Shown here one piece after another: positions 1 to 10,089 of a DNA stretch of 64,000 nucleotides. Within the stretch, counting starts at the first letter, position 1. Each line of letters begins with the position of its first letter. Under the pieces are notes generated by a model, which saw only the letters and a program-made list of their open reading frames with translations, searched no databases and had not been told where the DNA came from. This DNA is from Leuctra nigra. Lineage: Eukaryota > Arthropoda > Insecta > Plecoptera > Leuctridae. The stretch is taken from the NCBI GenBank assembly GCA_934045905.1, contig OW203762.1:23468345-23532344 (forward strand). The letters run 5' to 3'. Both the position numbers and the translations under genes were made by a program.

Positions 1-2388
1 GCCAAAATCACCATCCAAATTCAAATATTAGCGCGAATATTTTGAATAATATTAAAATGTTGAGAAAGAACGGTTGTGGGAGGATAACGGCATCTGGAAT
101 GGTTTAATTATACACCTGGGGGTGGAAGAAATTGATGAGGAAGAGATACTGAAGACATTTCTATTTTCAGCCTGTCCGGCTAACCGGTTGAGACAAATGA
201 AATGAATTACTTGTAATGTATGTCTAAATTGTGTCCCCTTCCTGACCCAAATGTTTTTGAAACCAAGATTTAACATAAAAAAAATGTACATCATAAGTTC
301 ATGCTTTCCAGAACGTTTATTTCTTGTAATCGGATATCAATGGACTTATCTCTAGAAAAGTGAAGAGTGTAGACACATATCACTATATCCAATGGCCGCT
401 TTTCCATAGCATCTCGTCCGCGTGAAGTCATCCTAAATCATCCATCTAATCATCTAATTCCCCGAGATGACAATGCATGCCTAGACGCTGTGCATTAAAC
501 AGTCGTTACACGCGGAGACCCAACAGATGTGGCGGAGACTTTGCTCAGATCATGGACCATATGGCAGAGATCATCAACATCAAATTACTCATTAATTATT
601 GAAACGTGATTGTTCTGACGTAGTGGAAAACAGTTACTTCCGAGATGTCCGAAAGTTTTGTAAGTGAAAACTGTTTGATATGTTTTTTCAATCTTCTTTA
701 GCGTTAATTTCGTTATTAAACTTTTGTCCTCCTCTTTTTACGAACAAAGTTAGTTACTACAAACTAAACAATATGTACGTAAGCATATCTTATGTACTAT
801 GCTCAGGTACACATTTTGGGGAGCCTCCGAAAAAATCAATATATGTTTAAATTATCTACCTGTAAAAGAAATGGGTAAAATAGGTAATCTCGGAGAAAAA
901 TTGTTTAAAGGTAATTATTTTTGTGCAATTAAAGAATAATGCGGTAATTTTAAGTAATCAACGATCTTGAATAATTTTTTTTTTTTTTACATATTAACTC
1001 AAATATAGATACGATATTACTCGATGAATTTGTTGGTGTGTTTTGCAGTTGACGTTGCGGTTTCGCGAGGGGTTTTATGTTATTCTCCTCCGGCCCTGGT
1101 TTCCTGTGGTTATCACTGGTATAAAAATATCTTCCAATAATTACACTTTCCTTGTTCATTTGCATCACTACTTGAACATTTTGATAATGTGAATATAATA
1201 CTATTTAACCATCAAACGTGGAGATAGAACGAACAAGTATTACTGTCAATTGAAAATGTGCCCACTCACATGCTTTCAATAATTTTTCTTGTTTATAGCC
1301 TTCCGCAATGGATATTATACCTACGTAATATAATTGCTAATTGCGTTGAAATCGACGTGATTTAAATTTATATCGCCATCCTACGTCATTTTCCACACAT
1401 TATAATTTATATTTTATATTTTTAGACCTAAAATGAATTACAAGCTGTTGTAAAATGTGCGTTCTCATATTACTTGCCATTATTCTTGTAATATTTTATA
1501 CTTTCTGCATAAATGTCAATATATTATATTCTGCATAACAATCATATAAAATCAGGAGCTCAACTGGGTACTTCTGGTTCATAGCATTGCTGTATTTGAC
1601 TTATTGAATTATTATTTCCAATCGATGAAAATCAAGTTTGGTATGTTTTAAAATTGAAATGATATTCTCATATGCATAAATCTTGTTAGGTGTCTGTGCA
1701 ACTCCGTTTCAAACGCACCTTATATTAAAACAATAAATTATTATACATTGAACTTATTGATTTATGTAATTCATATACTTAGCAGTTTTCTTCCTTGTCA
1801 AAACCTGGGAAACATGTAGCATATTTCATACCTTAATCGTCATACGCAGTTTATCGAGCTAAATATTATGAAGAAAATACATAACATCTTCGTGTCGGCT
1901 TCATAAATTAATAGACACATTTTGTACACAACAACTTATCTCTCCTGATAGAGCAATTTGATGCTGTTACTGATTTCTATCTTGATTTGATCGATTAGGC
2001 TTCCAATCAGCTGATGGTCAGCGGATAATTGGGGTCAAGGGTGAAGATCGATCTGACAGATTTCGCTGCAATTATCTGCAACAATGGAATATTCAGCTAA
2101 CGAGATTCAAAAATCAACAAGAAGATTCTAACGAATCACCAATTTGATGTTTGGCATCCTCTATAACCTCCAAATGAACGTTACTATTTCTATAGGGTCA
2201 AATACAAAACTTAAATTTGAAGAAGGAATTAAATAAAGTATAGGCTTCGGACGATAGAAATGATCGTATCAAATGATTCAGACAACTTTGTATGACTTTC
2301 TTACAATCTTGTATATTTAATCAAGAATCTTCAATACAATTGTGAAGGACACAATTACAGTAATCTATTTATACCTGTATCCATGTAA
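1..2388. other. AT-rich non-coding sequence
   Basis: No open frame here shows codon structure, a domain or convincing splice sites. Only short homopolymers and AT-rich simple sequence are seen, and nothing could be assigned to a gene or a named repeat. Confidence 0.5.
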
Positions 2389-2543
2389 TTATTTTATTAT
2401 TATTATTATTATTATTATCTTTATTAAAACAGATTTGCATACAGTGTACACGGTGTCTGAGTAAGCTATTTCTAAGAAGTTACGAATTATTGTTTCTTTA
2501 AGGTCTAAGATTAAAGTAATGTTACAATTACAATCTACAGGAC

Positions 2544-5486
2544 TTACATACTAATAGCATGCCTAAATTCTCTTACGCTAGTTGGCATTTCATCAGAAAG
2601 TACTCCCGTCAACCTATTCCACTCCACAATTCCTCGTCCAATTGTTGAATTGCTTCCATATTTAGATTTAAAACCCTCTCGAAATATTTTCCACCTATGG
2701 TCATTCCTCCCTCTATATACATCGGGTCGTATCCTATCTTCTAGCTCCTTCCATGGCTTTAACCCAGTGACTGCTCGGTAAATTTTTGTTAGTCTAGATA
2801 TTCTTCTTCTTTCTTTGAGTGGTTCCCAATTTAGGCTCTTTACCAAGTTTGTTACACTCGTATAGTTATACTGTGTTACCTCAATCTCTCCGTCCACTAA
2901 TCCTCTTCCCTCTAAAACATTTAGTAAACAATTTTTCATACTCTCTTTGTTTCCCACTGGTTTAACGTTCAACCTTTCCAGTGCTGCTCTCAGCTCTACA
3001 ACCTTTAGATCTTTCACATTCTTTTTTAGCACTTTCTTTCTTACAATTCTCTCCCCAGTTACATACTTTGCTGCCCTTCTCTGTATCTGTTCTACCTTTA
3101 GTACGTCTCCTACCTTCGACGGATCCCATATATCTGCCGCATATTCTAATAAGGGCCGCACTAATGTGGTATATGCCTTAGTCTTGGCTCTCTTACTACT
3201 CTTTTTTAATATTCTCATAACAAAGTGTAACCTTCTAAATCCATTGTTAACTACCTTGTTTATTTGCTCGTTCCAGCTTAATTTTGAATCTATTATTAGC
3301 CCTAAATATTTAACATTACTCTCTACATTTATAACTGAAGCACCTATTTTATAATGATAATTTTCTTCTGATGTACTTCCTCTCCTTATTGATAATAATT
3401 GACTTTTATCTTTATTTACATTGAATCCAAGTACTGTGAGCTTATCGTACAGTTTATTAATGTCTCGTTGGAGCTGTATCCTGCTTTCTTCGTCCACAAT
3501 AGATCTATATATCACACAATCATCTGCAAAAAGCCTTATTTTACTAGATATACCATCCGGTATTCTATTAATGTACAAAATAAATAACAATGGGCCCAGA
3601 ACACTCCCCTGTGGGACCCCCGACGTTACTGAGATTTCCTCGGAGAGGGCCTCCTCCACTTTAACTTTCTGTTTTCTGTCCCTCAAAAATTCCTCTACCC
3701 ATACCAGAACCCTCAAATCCAGCGGTAATCTCTGTAATTCCCTTATAATTCCTCTGTGTCCGATTGAATCAAATGCTTTACTAAGATCTATAAAAATTGC
3801 GTCTGTTATAATATTTCTTTCCATATTGTCTGAGAGATCCTGTACTAATGAGGTTAGTTGGGATTCACAGGAATACCCCTCTCTAAATCCGTGTTGGCTA
3901 TCACTAAATATACCTGCTCCTTCACAAAATGTCCTGATATATTTACTTAGCAGCTTCTCAAAAATTTTGCAAATAACTGCGGTGAGGCTGACTGGTCTAT
4001 AATTTTTAACTTCTGCTTTGCTTCCGGCTTTATGAATAGGTATTACCAGAGCTCTCTTCCAGTCAAGAGGAAGCTTGCCATTGTTAATTGATATGTTGAA
4101 CATGACTCGGAGATACGGAACTATTGATTGCGGTTGTAATTTAAGGTAATCTATTGTAATTCCGTCCTCTCCTGCAGCTTTATGAGCTTTAGTTCCTCTG
4201 ATGGCCTTGAAAATGTCTTTGTCGGTCATTGTAAATGGGACTCTTTCTAAAAACTCCTCTCTTATTGCCCCATCTGTAATGTTTTCCTCTGTTGTAAAAA
4301 CACTCGCATAATATTCATTCAAAGTTTCCGCCTTTTCTTTGCTAGTTACACTTGATTCTCTCGTTATTTGTGATACAAGTTCGGGTATTTCTTTTCCTTT
4401 CCCACTCCTCTTTCTTAAATAACTGTAGAATTTGTTGCTAGCCTGCTGTATATTTTCATGTTTTTCATCAATATCTAATAACTTTTCAATGAATTTATCT
4501 TGAGCGATCTTTTTCTCATCTTTCAGTTCTTTAGCTACCTTTTTAAATAATTCTTTTGAATTCATATTCTTATTCCTATTCTTGTATAGCTTCCTACATC
4601 TGATCTTTAGTTTTTTCAAGTCTTTAGTGAAATATTCTGGGTCGGGGCTCTTGGGTAACTTTTTAAATGGAATGAAAGCCTTACTTTCTTCAACAATTTC
4701 CTTGAAGTTTGTCCATATCTCTTCTACGCTTTCTCCTTTTGAAGCCCAACCCTCGAATTTATCTCTAAGAAATTTACCCATCCCCTCTTTGTCTGCTTTC
4801 GCGTACTGCCACGACACTTTTCCCCTGCAGTCTTCTTTCGTCCTATTTATATTTACTTCCATCACTACCCCTCTGTGGTCACTGATTCCTCCCACTACTT
4901 CTACCTCTCTTATCTCAAGTGACCTTATAAGGAACACATCCAGCACTTTTGCTCCCCTTGTCCCTTCCCTGACAACCTGCTCCAACCCCCCTTCCCTCAT
5001 CAAAGTTGAGACCATTTCCTGAGCAATTCCTCCCTTGTCTGCAACTATCTCCCACTCTACGTCTGGTAAGTTAAGGTCCCCTCCAATAATCATGTTTCTA
5101 AATTTCATGTTGTCTCTTGTAACAAAATCCGTGATGCTTTGTACGGCCGAATAATCATTATTCGGGGTTCTATAGGCTCCGATTACAATCACTGGAATCT
5201 TCTTTTTTCCCAATCCGACTCTTATTGCTAACACTTCCTCTCCTTGCCCTCTCCAGACTTCTAGAGCTTCATAATGTTTCTTAACACCGATGGCAACCCC
5301 ACCACCCCATGTATTAGTGTTTCTATCTTTCCTAAAAACATTGTACTCTGTGGGGAATACTTCATTATCCTCGAATTCTTTATTTATCCATGTTTCGGTC
5401 GCTATGAAAATGTCCGGATCATATATGTCTATCATATCTGAAAACTGCCTGACCTTCTCTTGGGTTCTCAGGCTACGGCAATTCAT
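2544..5486 (-). CDS. LINE ORF2: AP endonuclease and reverse transcriptase
   Basis: This 980-aa product would nick target DNA and copy the element's RNA at the nick (target-primed reverse transcription). The N-terminal endonuclease shows Asn2 in the first strand, ETW near residue 31, GDLN at 136-139 and SDH at 202-204. The reverse transcriptase runs from about 420 to 720: NYRPVSL (495-501), QHGFREGYS (531-539), DLSKAFD with its Asp at 567, GVPQGSVLGP (623-632) and the catalytic FADD (653-656). A conserved-looking basic C-terminus follows. The first Met lies next to the catalytic Asn inside the first endonuclease strand, so the true product probably starts upstream. The same frame is open without a Met back to 5594, overlapping the end of ORF1. 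Function is from family knowledge; motifs are read directly. Confidence 0.95.
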   Translation of the reverse strand: MNCRSLRTQEKVRQFSDMIDIYDPDIFIATETWINKEFEDNEVFPTEYNVFRKDRNTNTWGGGVAIGVKKHYEALEVWRGQGEEVLAIRVGLGKKKIPVIVIGAYRTPNNDYSAVQSITDFVTRDNMKFRNMIIGGDLNLPDVEWEIVADKGGIAQEMVSTLMREGGLEQVVREGTRGAKVLDVFLIRSLEIREVEVVGGISDHRGVVMEVNINRTKEDCRGKVSWQYAKADKEGMGKFLRDKFEGWASKGESVEEIWTNFKEIVEESKAFIPFKKLPKSPDPEYFTKDLKKLKIRCRKLYKNRNKNMNSKELFKKVAKELKDEKKIAQDKFIEKLLDIDEKHENIQQASNKFYSYLRKRSGKGKEIPELVSQITRESSVTSKEKAETLNEYYASVFTTEENITDGAIREEFLERVPFTMTDKDIFKAIRGTKAHKAAGEDGITIDYLKLQPQSIVPYLRVMFNISINNGKLPLDWKRALVIPIHKAGSKAEVKNYRPVSLTAVICKIFEKLLSKYIRTFCEGAGIFSDSQHGFREGYSCESQLTSLVQDLSDNMERNIITDAIFIDLSKAFDSIGHRGIIRELQRLPLDLRVLVWVEEFLRDRKQKVKVEEALSEEISVTSGVPQGSVLGPLLFILYINRIPDGISSKIRLFADDCVIYRSIVDEESRIQLQRDINKLYDKLTVLGFNVNKDKSQLLSIRRGSTSEENYHYKIGASVINVESNVKYLGLIIDSKLSWNEQINKVVNNGFRRLHFVMRILKKSSKRAKTKAYTTLVRPLLEYAADIWDPSKVGDVLKVEQIQRRAAKYVTGERIVRKKVLKKNVKDLKVVELRAALERLNVKPVGNKESMKNCLLNVLEGRGLVDGEIEVTQYNYTSVTNLVKSLNWEPLKERRRISRLTKIYRAVTGLKPWKELEDRIRPDVYRGRNDHRWKIFREGFKSKYGSNSTIGRGIVEWNRLTGVLSDEMPTSVREFRHAISM

Positions 5487-5566
5487 TTGGAGGAATCTAA
5501 TTTTATTAATATTATTATTATTTACAGTACATATATTTTTAATGCAATATTCTATATTTCCCCCTC

Positions 5567-6769
5567 CTACGGTAAGTTTTCCTGGCTTTCTGCATCATCT
5601 ACTGCCATTGACGTAAGTTCCTTGTCAATTGAGTCTAGGATCGCCTGTCCTAGGAATAACCCCCCCCTAGGATTTAAGTGCACCCCGTCCTCGGCGGCTT
5701 CATCCCCCGAAATGACTGAGTTCGGGTCAAAATAAGTCACACCCTTCTGTTTACACAGCCACACTAAACTGTCATTCAACTTGTCCACAGTGCTTGCCCA
5801 CACATCGTCTCTATACACTATTCCATTGATCACCCACTTCGCATGTTCATATTTCACTCGTCCCGCCTCAAGCAATTCTTCCATTTCACTCATAAGATGC
5901 CTTCTGTTCTTATTTTTAATATTGTTTGTGCCTACGTGCACTACCACTACTTTAGGAGCTGGCAGTTCTTCATCCCGGTCCACGAGCTTCTTCTTCAACT
6001 CTTCAACACGGATCCCTGGATACACCTTAACTTCGCATCCCTTTTCTCTACACACTGCTCCTGCTCTTCTTATCATTGAGTCACCAATAACGAGGACATT
6101 CTCTTCTCGATATAGCGTCGGGAAGATAGGGGGTTCTCGTTGCTTCTTGCCTCCTTCTAATATTCTGCGGTAATATTCTTCATTTTCTTCCGCTGTCCTC
6201 GGACTTGTTTTGAATGGGACCGCGCCTCTTTGTGTCGTTGTTTCCGCCCCTGTCTTTGTCTCCGCTCCTGCCATCTGGCTGTAGAGACGGTGGGTGGATT
6301 TGTCTTCGTCTTCGCCTTCGCCTCCTGCCTGCCACCTGTCGGCCGTGCCCTCAACTGCTTGCCTTACCACCACCTCTGTGATTTTACATTTCTTCATTTT
6401 TCCCTCATAATCATTTACTTTTTCCTTCAAGAGTATGTTTATTTCTTCCAGTGCCTTTAATCTTTTGTCTTTTTCTTCTAATAACCTTCTCAACAAGGAG
6501 TTTTCTACACTAAGCTCGCTTCTTTCATCTAGGTCCCTGCGGCTACCCGTATCCATACCAATACAGTGGTCAATGTTTATTTCACTCTCTTCTTTATTAT
6601 TCTCAAGCTCCAACTCCAACAACTTAGTTATAAGTGCGGGTTTGTTCCCACTTACTTTATTTGCGCCTCTCTTCCTTAGCTCTTCTTGTAATTCACACTT
6701 TTTTAACTGATTTAACTCCACTGAAAAACTACTCAGGTGCACCCCGTCGGCCATGTTGTTCATCTTCAT
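5567..6769 (-). CDS. LINE ORF1: SAP box, coiled coil and SGNH-esterase-like domain
   Basis: A 400-aa product. Residues about 19-54 fit a SAP DNA-binding box (LKKCELQEELRKRG, then a second helix around KPALITKLLEL). Residues about 83-128 form a charged, leucine-rich coiled coil suited to multimer formation. A polar linker leads to an SGNH/GDSL-type hydrolase fold from about 223 to 380. Its block I is GDSM with Ser231, block II has Gly252, block III is HVGTNN (278-283), and block V is DGVHLN with Asp361 and His364, so the catalytic-type residues are all present. Esterase domains are known in ORF1 of CR1/L2-type LINEs; an N-terminal SAP box is less familiar to me. The product probably binds the element's RNA or DNA and may touch membranes or lipids, though that role is not established. 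It ends 80 bases before the first Met of ORF2. Confidence 0.9.
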   Translation of the reverse strand: MKMNNMADGVHLSSFSVELNQLKKCELQEELRKRGANKVSGNKPALITKLLELELENNKEESEINIDHCIGMDTGSRRDLDERSELSVENSLLRRLLEEKDKRLKALEEINILLKEKVNDYEGKMKKCKITEVVVRQAVEGTADRWQAGGEGEDEDKSTHRLYSQMAGAETKTGAETTTQRGAVPFKTSPRTAEENEEYYRRILEGGKKQREPPIFPTLYREENVLVIGDSMIRRAGAVCREKGCEVKVYPGIRVEELKKKLVDRDEELPAPKVVVVHVGTNNIKNKNRRHLMSEMEELLEAGRVKYEHAKWVINGIVYRDDVWASTVDKLNDSLVWLCKQKGVTYFDPNSVISGDEAAEDGVHLNPRGGLFLGQAILDSIDKELTSMAVDDAESQENLP

Positions 6770-6775
6770 AAACTA

Positions 6776-7287
6776 TTCAAATTACTCATGAAAATGGAAA
6801 TAATCTGGTGTATCATCATCAAGGGATATCATCACTGTAGATCGATTATAGATTTGTTCTCCAATTAGTTGAACTAAATGCACCTGCCACATGCATTCAC
6901 CACGACTCTGTCGTCTATTAGTGCATTACTTGCATGAATCTTGATGCACTTGTCCTCAGAAACGGTTTAACTGCAATCAACAGTACACGAGTTCGAATCT
7001 CGGTAGGTGACGTATTCACTCTAACACTTTACTTCCTATAAAACGTTACTTTCAATTTTCAGCTCTATTTCTTCTTACAGGTTCTAACTTAGTGTTTATT
7101 ATAATGGATCTTCATCCTTTTATAGACCTATTGTAAATACCCTATTATAAACTGTACGGTTGTGGGTTTCTTTCCGTTTGTTTGGAGTATTGTCAGAGAT
7201 TTGAGTGTGATTTTCATATAGGGTGGGCTGTATGTGGGTGGTAAAACAAATGATTAAGTTTAACTTGTTTATTTGCAAGCTAAACAT
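6776..7287. other. non-coding stretch between LINE and hAT element
   Basis: No gene is recognised. The first part may hold the LINE 5' UTR (minus strand). Around 6969-7010 there is a weak tRNA box-B-like string (GAGTTCGAATCTC) without a foldable tRNA around it. Confidence 0.4.
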
Positions 7288-7855
7288 TTCACAAACAGTG
7301 TTGTGACTAGATAATTTTATTTTTATCTAGATAAAGATAATAGATAACTGCCAAAAATTTATCTAGATAAGATAATAGATAATTGTTTAAAAAATTATCT
7401 AGATAATAGATAAAGATAAAAAAAAATTATCTAGATAAATATTAAAAGATAAAAGATAATTTTCTAAAATCTCGTCTAATTTCATTTTACATAGGTATTA
7501 TAATAAGGTATCTATAAACATTTACTTTATAGGCATATCTAACCAGATTATTGATGTTCCTACTGCCTGTGATTAAAATTTACTAAAAGGGAAGGGACTA
7601 TTTTTATTATACGGGATTATAATTTTAATTTTCTAATGCGTAAATTTGGAAACGTCGCATATGCCTCATTATCTATCACAGATTTCATTATAACATTATT
7701 TTCTAACAAATGTTTTGAACAGTATTGGCGGATAGGATACAGTATTTTTGGTAGGAACGATGAGGTACCTAAGTAAGTAAATAGAATGTAAGACATAATA
7801 TTAGGTTACCTCCAAAACATAATATTAAGTTAAGCTTCTTTCCTTAATATACCTA

Positions 7856-8673
7856 CCGGGTTGCGCAAAAAAAAATCACCCTGATTGAGAAGTCAAAACT
7901 ATTATAAATAGGATTCTGAAATTTGTACACATATTAGAAAACATACCAAAATGTAATATGTGCAAGTTTCAAAAACATTTCTATAGTAGGAAAAAAGTTA
8001 CAGCTGTTCAAATTTTGGTTGTCAAAAAATTAATTATACGGAGCTCAAATAGCTCGCGTCCAGAAAACTTCCAATGGCCGGGACGCTGTTTCTTCAAAAC
8101 TACGTACGATATCTAGCTGAAAATTTCAAAATATATCGAAAATATAAGATCAATTGTGTACAAATGTCAATCAATTTAAATAAATTGAACGAAAGTTATG
8201 TGATCTTGAAGTTGAGCGTAAAATCAGAATAATGTAGATTATTTCTAAATTTTACACACGTTATAAAAGTGATTTTTCCCCCACTATTCTGTTTTCATGC
8301 TCAACTTCAAGATACAATAACTTTCGTTACATAAATTGATATTGATTGAAATTTTTACACAATCGATCTTAATCTATTTTGAATTTAATTTGAAATTTTC
8401 AGCTTGATATCTTACGTAGTTTTGAGAAACAGCATCCCGGCCATTGGAAGTTTTCTGGACGCGCGCTATTAGAGCTCCGTATAATCAATATTTTGGCAAC
8501 CAAATTTGAACAGCTGTAATTTTTTTCCTACAATAGTAATGTTTTTGAAACTTTCACATATTACATTTTGGTATGTTTTCTAATAGGTATGTGTACAAAT
8601 GTCAATATCCTATCTAAAATAGTTTCGATATAAAACCGTCTCAATCAGGGTGATTATTTTTTGCGCCACCCGG
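7856..8673. mobile_element. foldback DNA element with CCGGGTNGCGC ends and TA duplication
   Basis: The element is one long imperfect palindrome. Its ends read CCGGGTTGCGCAAAAAA and, in reverse complement, CCGGGTGGCGCAAAAAA, with arms of about 400 bp. A TA dinucleotide lies on each side (7854-7855 and 8674-8675), as for Tc1/mariner-type or other TA-targeting elements. No coding capacity. A truncated relative occurs near 59997-60200. It sits inside the hAT element, so it inserted later. Confidence 0.75.
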
Positions 8674-8689
8674 TATTATGAATTCTAAT

Positions 8690-9899
8690 CTAGTGGAGCG
8701 GTCGCTCCACCCAGCCAAGTCGTACTGTACACTCACAGTTACACAACATAACGTCAAAGACTATATAAACTGAGGAGCAGACCAACCACTTTTACTGTAA
8801 GTAACAACATAGCATTTTCGGCCTACTGGATCTCAAAATTGAAAAATATCACATTGTTGCGAAATATCTTAATTTCGAGCTTGATTCAGATGTCAGGAAA
8901 CAAACACCGCTGTCACCACCGCAGCCTAAACGGCTGAGCCGATCGATCTGAAATTTTTACCACATAAGCACTTTTGGCGTCTGAGGTGCCTTTTTATAAA
9001 ACCAACCGGAAGCCGCCATTTTGAAACCGGACGTGACGTCATATCTAAAAAACGGCTAGACCGATCGGATTGAAACAGCGCCAAATGATTCAAACGGTCA
9101 TATATATGGAATATCAATAGTTGAAGTAGAAATCTACTATAACTGAAACCGGAAATGACGTTAATAATGAAGAATCAGACTTTCATAATCTTTTACTAGA
9201 ATAACTACATATTTAGAAGGCTTATAATGATGCATATCATTTATATAAATAAATTCTAGGTGGCAGTTATTTCAGCCGCCATTTTGAAAACCGGAAAAGA
9301 TGCCATATCTCAAAAACGGCTGAACCGATTCGATCGAAGCTTTCGCTATACTTCATGTACTATCATTAATAGCATTATTTAGTACCAAACGCAACTTTTC
9401 TTAGTTACCAAATCGGATTGCTTATTATTTTTAAAGAAATTAGTCATTGTTGCCCCGATAAGTGTTACACGTTGTGAGAATAATCTAAAAAAGGAGTGAT
9501 ATACCCATAAAAAACACTCCGTGTAAAAATACCAGCCAAGTCTCTTCAACTATAAAAAAATAGAAGAAATCTAAAAATTCAGCACTGAAAAGTAGTGATA
9601 TCAAAAAATGGGCCAAGTCAAAACTTAATTTTAAAAACCAAAATATACTTGGCCATCGTTTTTTAAGGCATTATAGGTATATTATATATATTTAGGCACA
9701 ATGATTTTTGGCACTTCTATAATATACACGATGCGCCAAGTATATTTTGGTTTTTAAAATTAAGTTTTGACTTGGCCCATTTTTTGATATCACTACTTTT
9801 CAGTGCTGAATTTTTAGATTTCTTCTATTTTTTTATAGTTGAAGAGACTTAGCTGGTATTTTTACACGGAGTGTTTTTTATGGGGATTTACATTACATG
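8690..9899. mobile_element. CTAG-hairpin repeat element, copy A (two internal units)
   Basis: One of four copies of the same family in the window (others at 38643-40477, 41299-42639 and 47471-49303). It begins with CTA(G), then a perfect 8-bp hairpin GTGGAGCG-GT-CGCTCCAC. After that comes a spacer, then about 260-270-bp units each holding GCCGCCATTTTG, CCGGA and a TGACGTCA-like motif (near 9015 and 9277). The other end is a palindrome of about 375 bp, 9508-9884. This copy lies within the hAT element. A terminal hairpin beside CTAG recalls Helitron 3' ends, but the A/T flank rule is not met, so superfamily is left open. Confidence 0.7.
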
Positions 9900-10089
9900 G
9901 TATTTTAAAATTAAAATAGATAAATATTTTTTATCTAGATAAAAACAAAAGATAACGATTTTTTTTATCTAGATAAAGATAAAGATAACATGAAAATTAT
10001 TTATCTAGATAAAGATAAAGATAAAAAATAATTATCTAGATAATTATCTAGATAATTTTATCTAGATAAGTCACAACACTGTTCACAAA

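Larger units (their letters stand above)
2389..6775 (-). mobile_element. CR1-like LINE (non-LTR retrotransposon), apparently coding-intact
   Basis: Two long open frames lie in the order expected of a non-LTR retrotransposon on the minus strand: ORF1 (6769 to 5567), then ORF2 (5486 to 2544). Both run without internal stops or frameshifts. About 155 bases of 3' UTR follow ORF2, ending in an AAT/ATA trinucleotide tail at 2389-2418 (read on the minus strand), in line with the short simple-repeat tails of CR1-group LINEs rather than poly(A). The 5' end beyond 6775 could not be fixed and no target-site duplication was identified. Because both ORFs are intact, the copy is probably a recent insertion. 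Assignment to the CR1 group rests on the esterase-type ORF1 and the ORF2 arrangement; a neighbouring clade is possible. Confidence 0.9.
7296..10081. mobile_element. hAT-type DNA transposon (non-autonomous) with two nested insertions
   Basis: The termini CAGTGTTGTGAC and GTCACAACACTG are perfect inverted repeats. They are flanked by an exact 8-bp duplication, TTCACAAA, at 7288-7295 and 10082-10089. An 8-bp duplication with CAG-type ends is the hallmark of the hAT superfamily. Both subterminal regions (about 7306-7470 and 9915-10075) are packed with ATCTAGATAA / AAAGATAA motifs in both orientations, typical of hAT transposase-binding clusters. There is no transposase frame. Removing the two nested elements (7856-8673 and 8690-9899) leaves roughly 750 bp, a plausible MITE length. 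Confidence 0.88.

Noticed and set aside
2947..6710. Plus-strand frames across the LINE
   Set aside because: They are antisense shadows of ORF1 and ORF2, with no domains of their own.
8690..9899. Confident Helitron assignment for the CTAG-hairpin family
   Set aside because: The hairpin and CTAG fit, but the 3' flank is A in all four copies where T is expected, and a consistent 5' TC is seen only in copy C.
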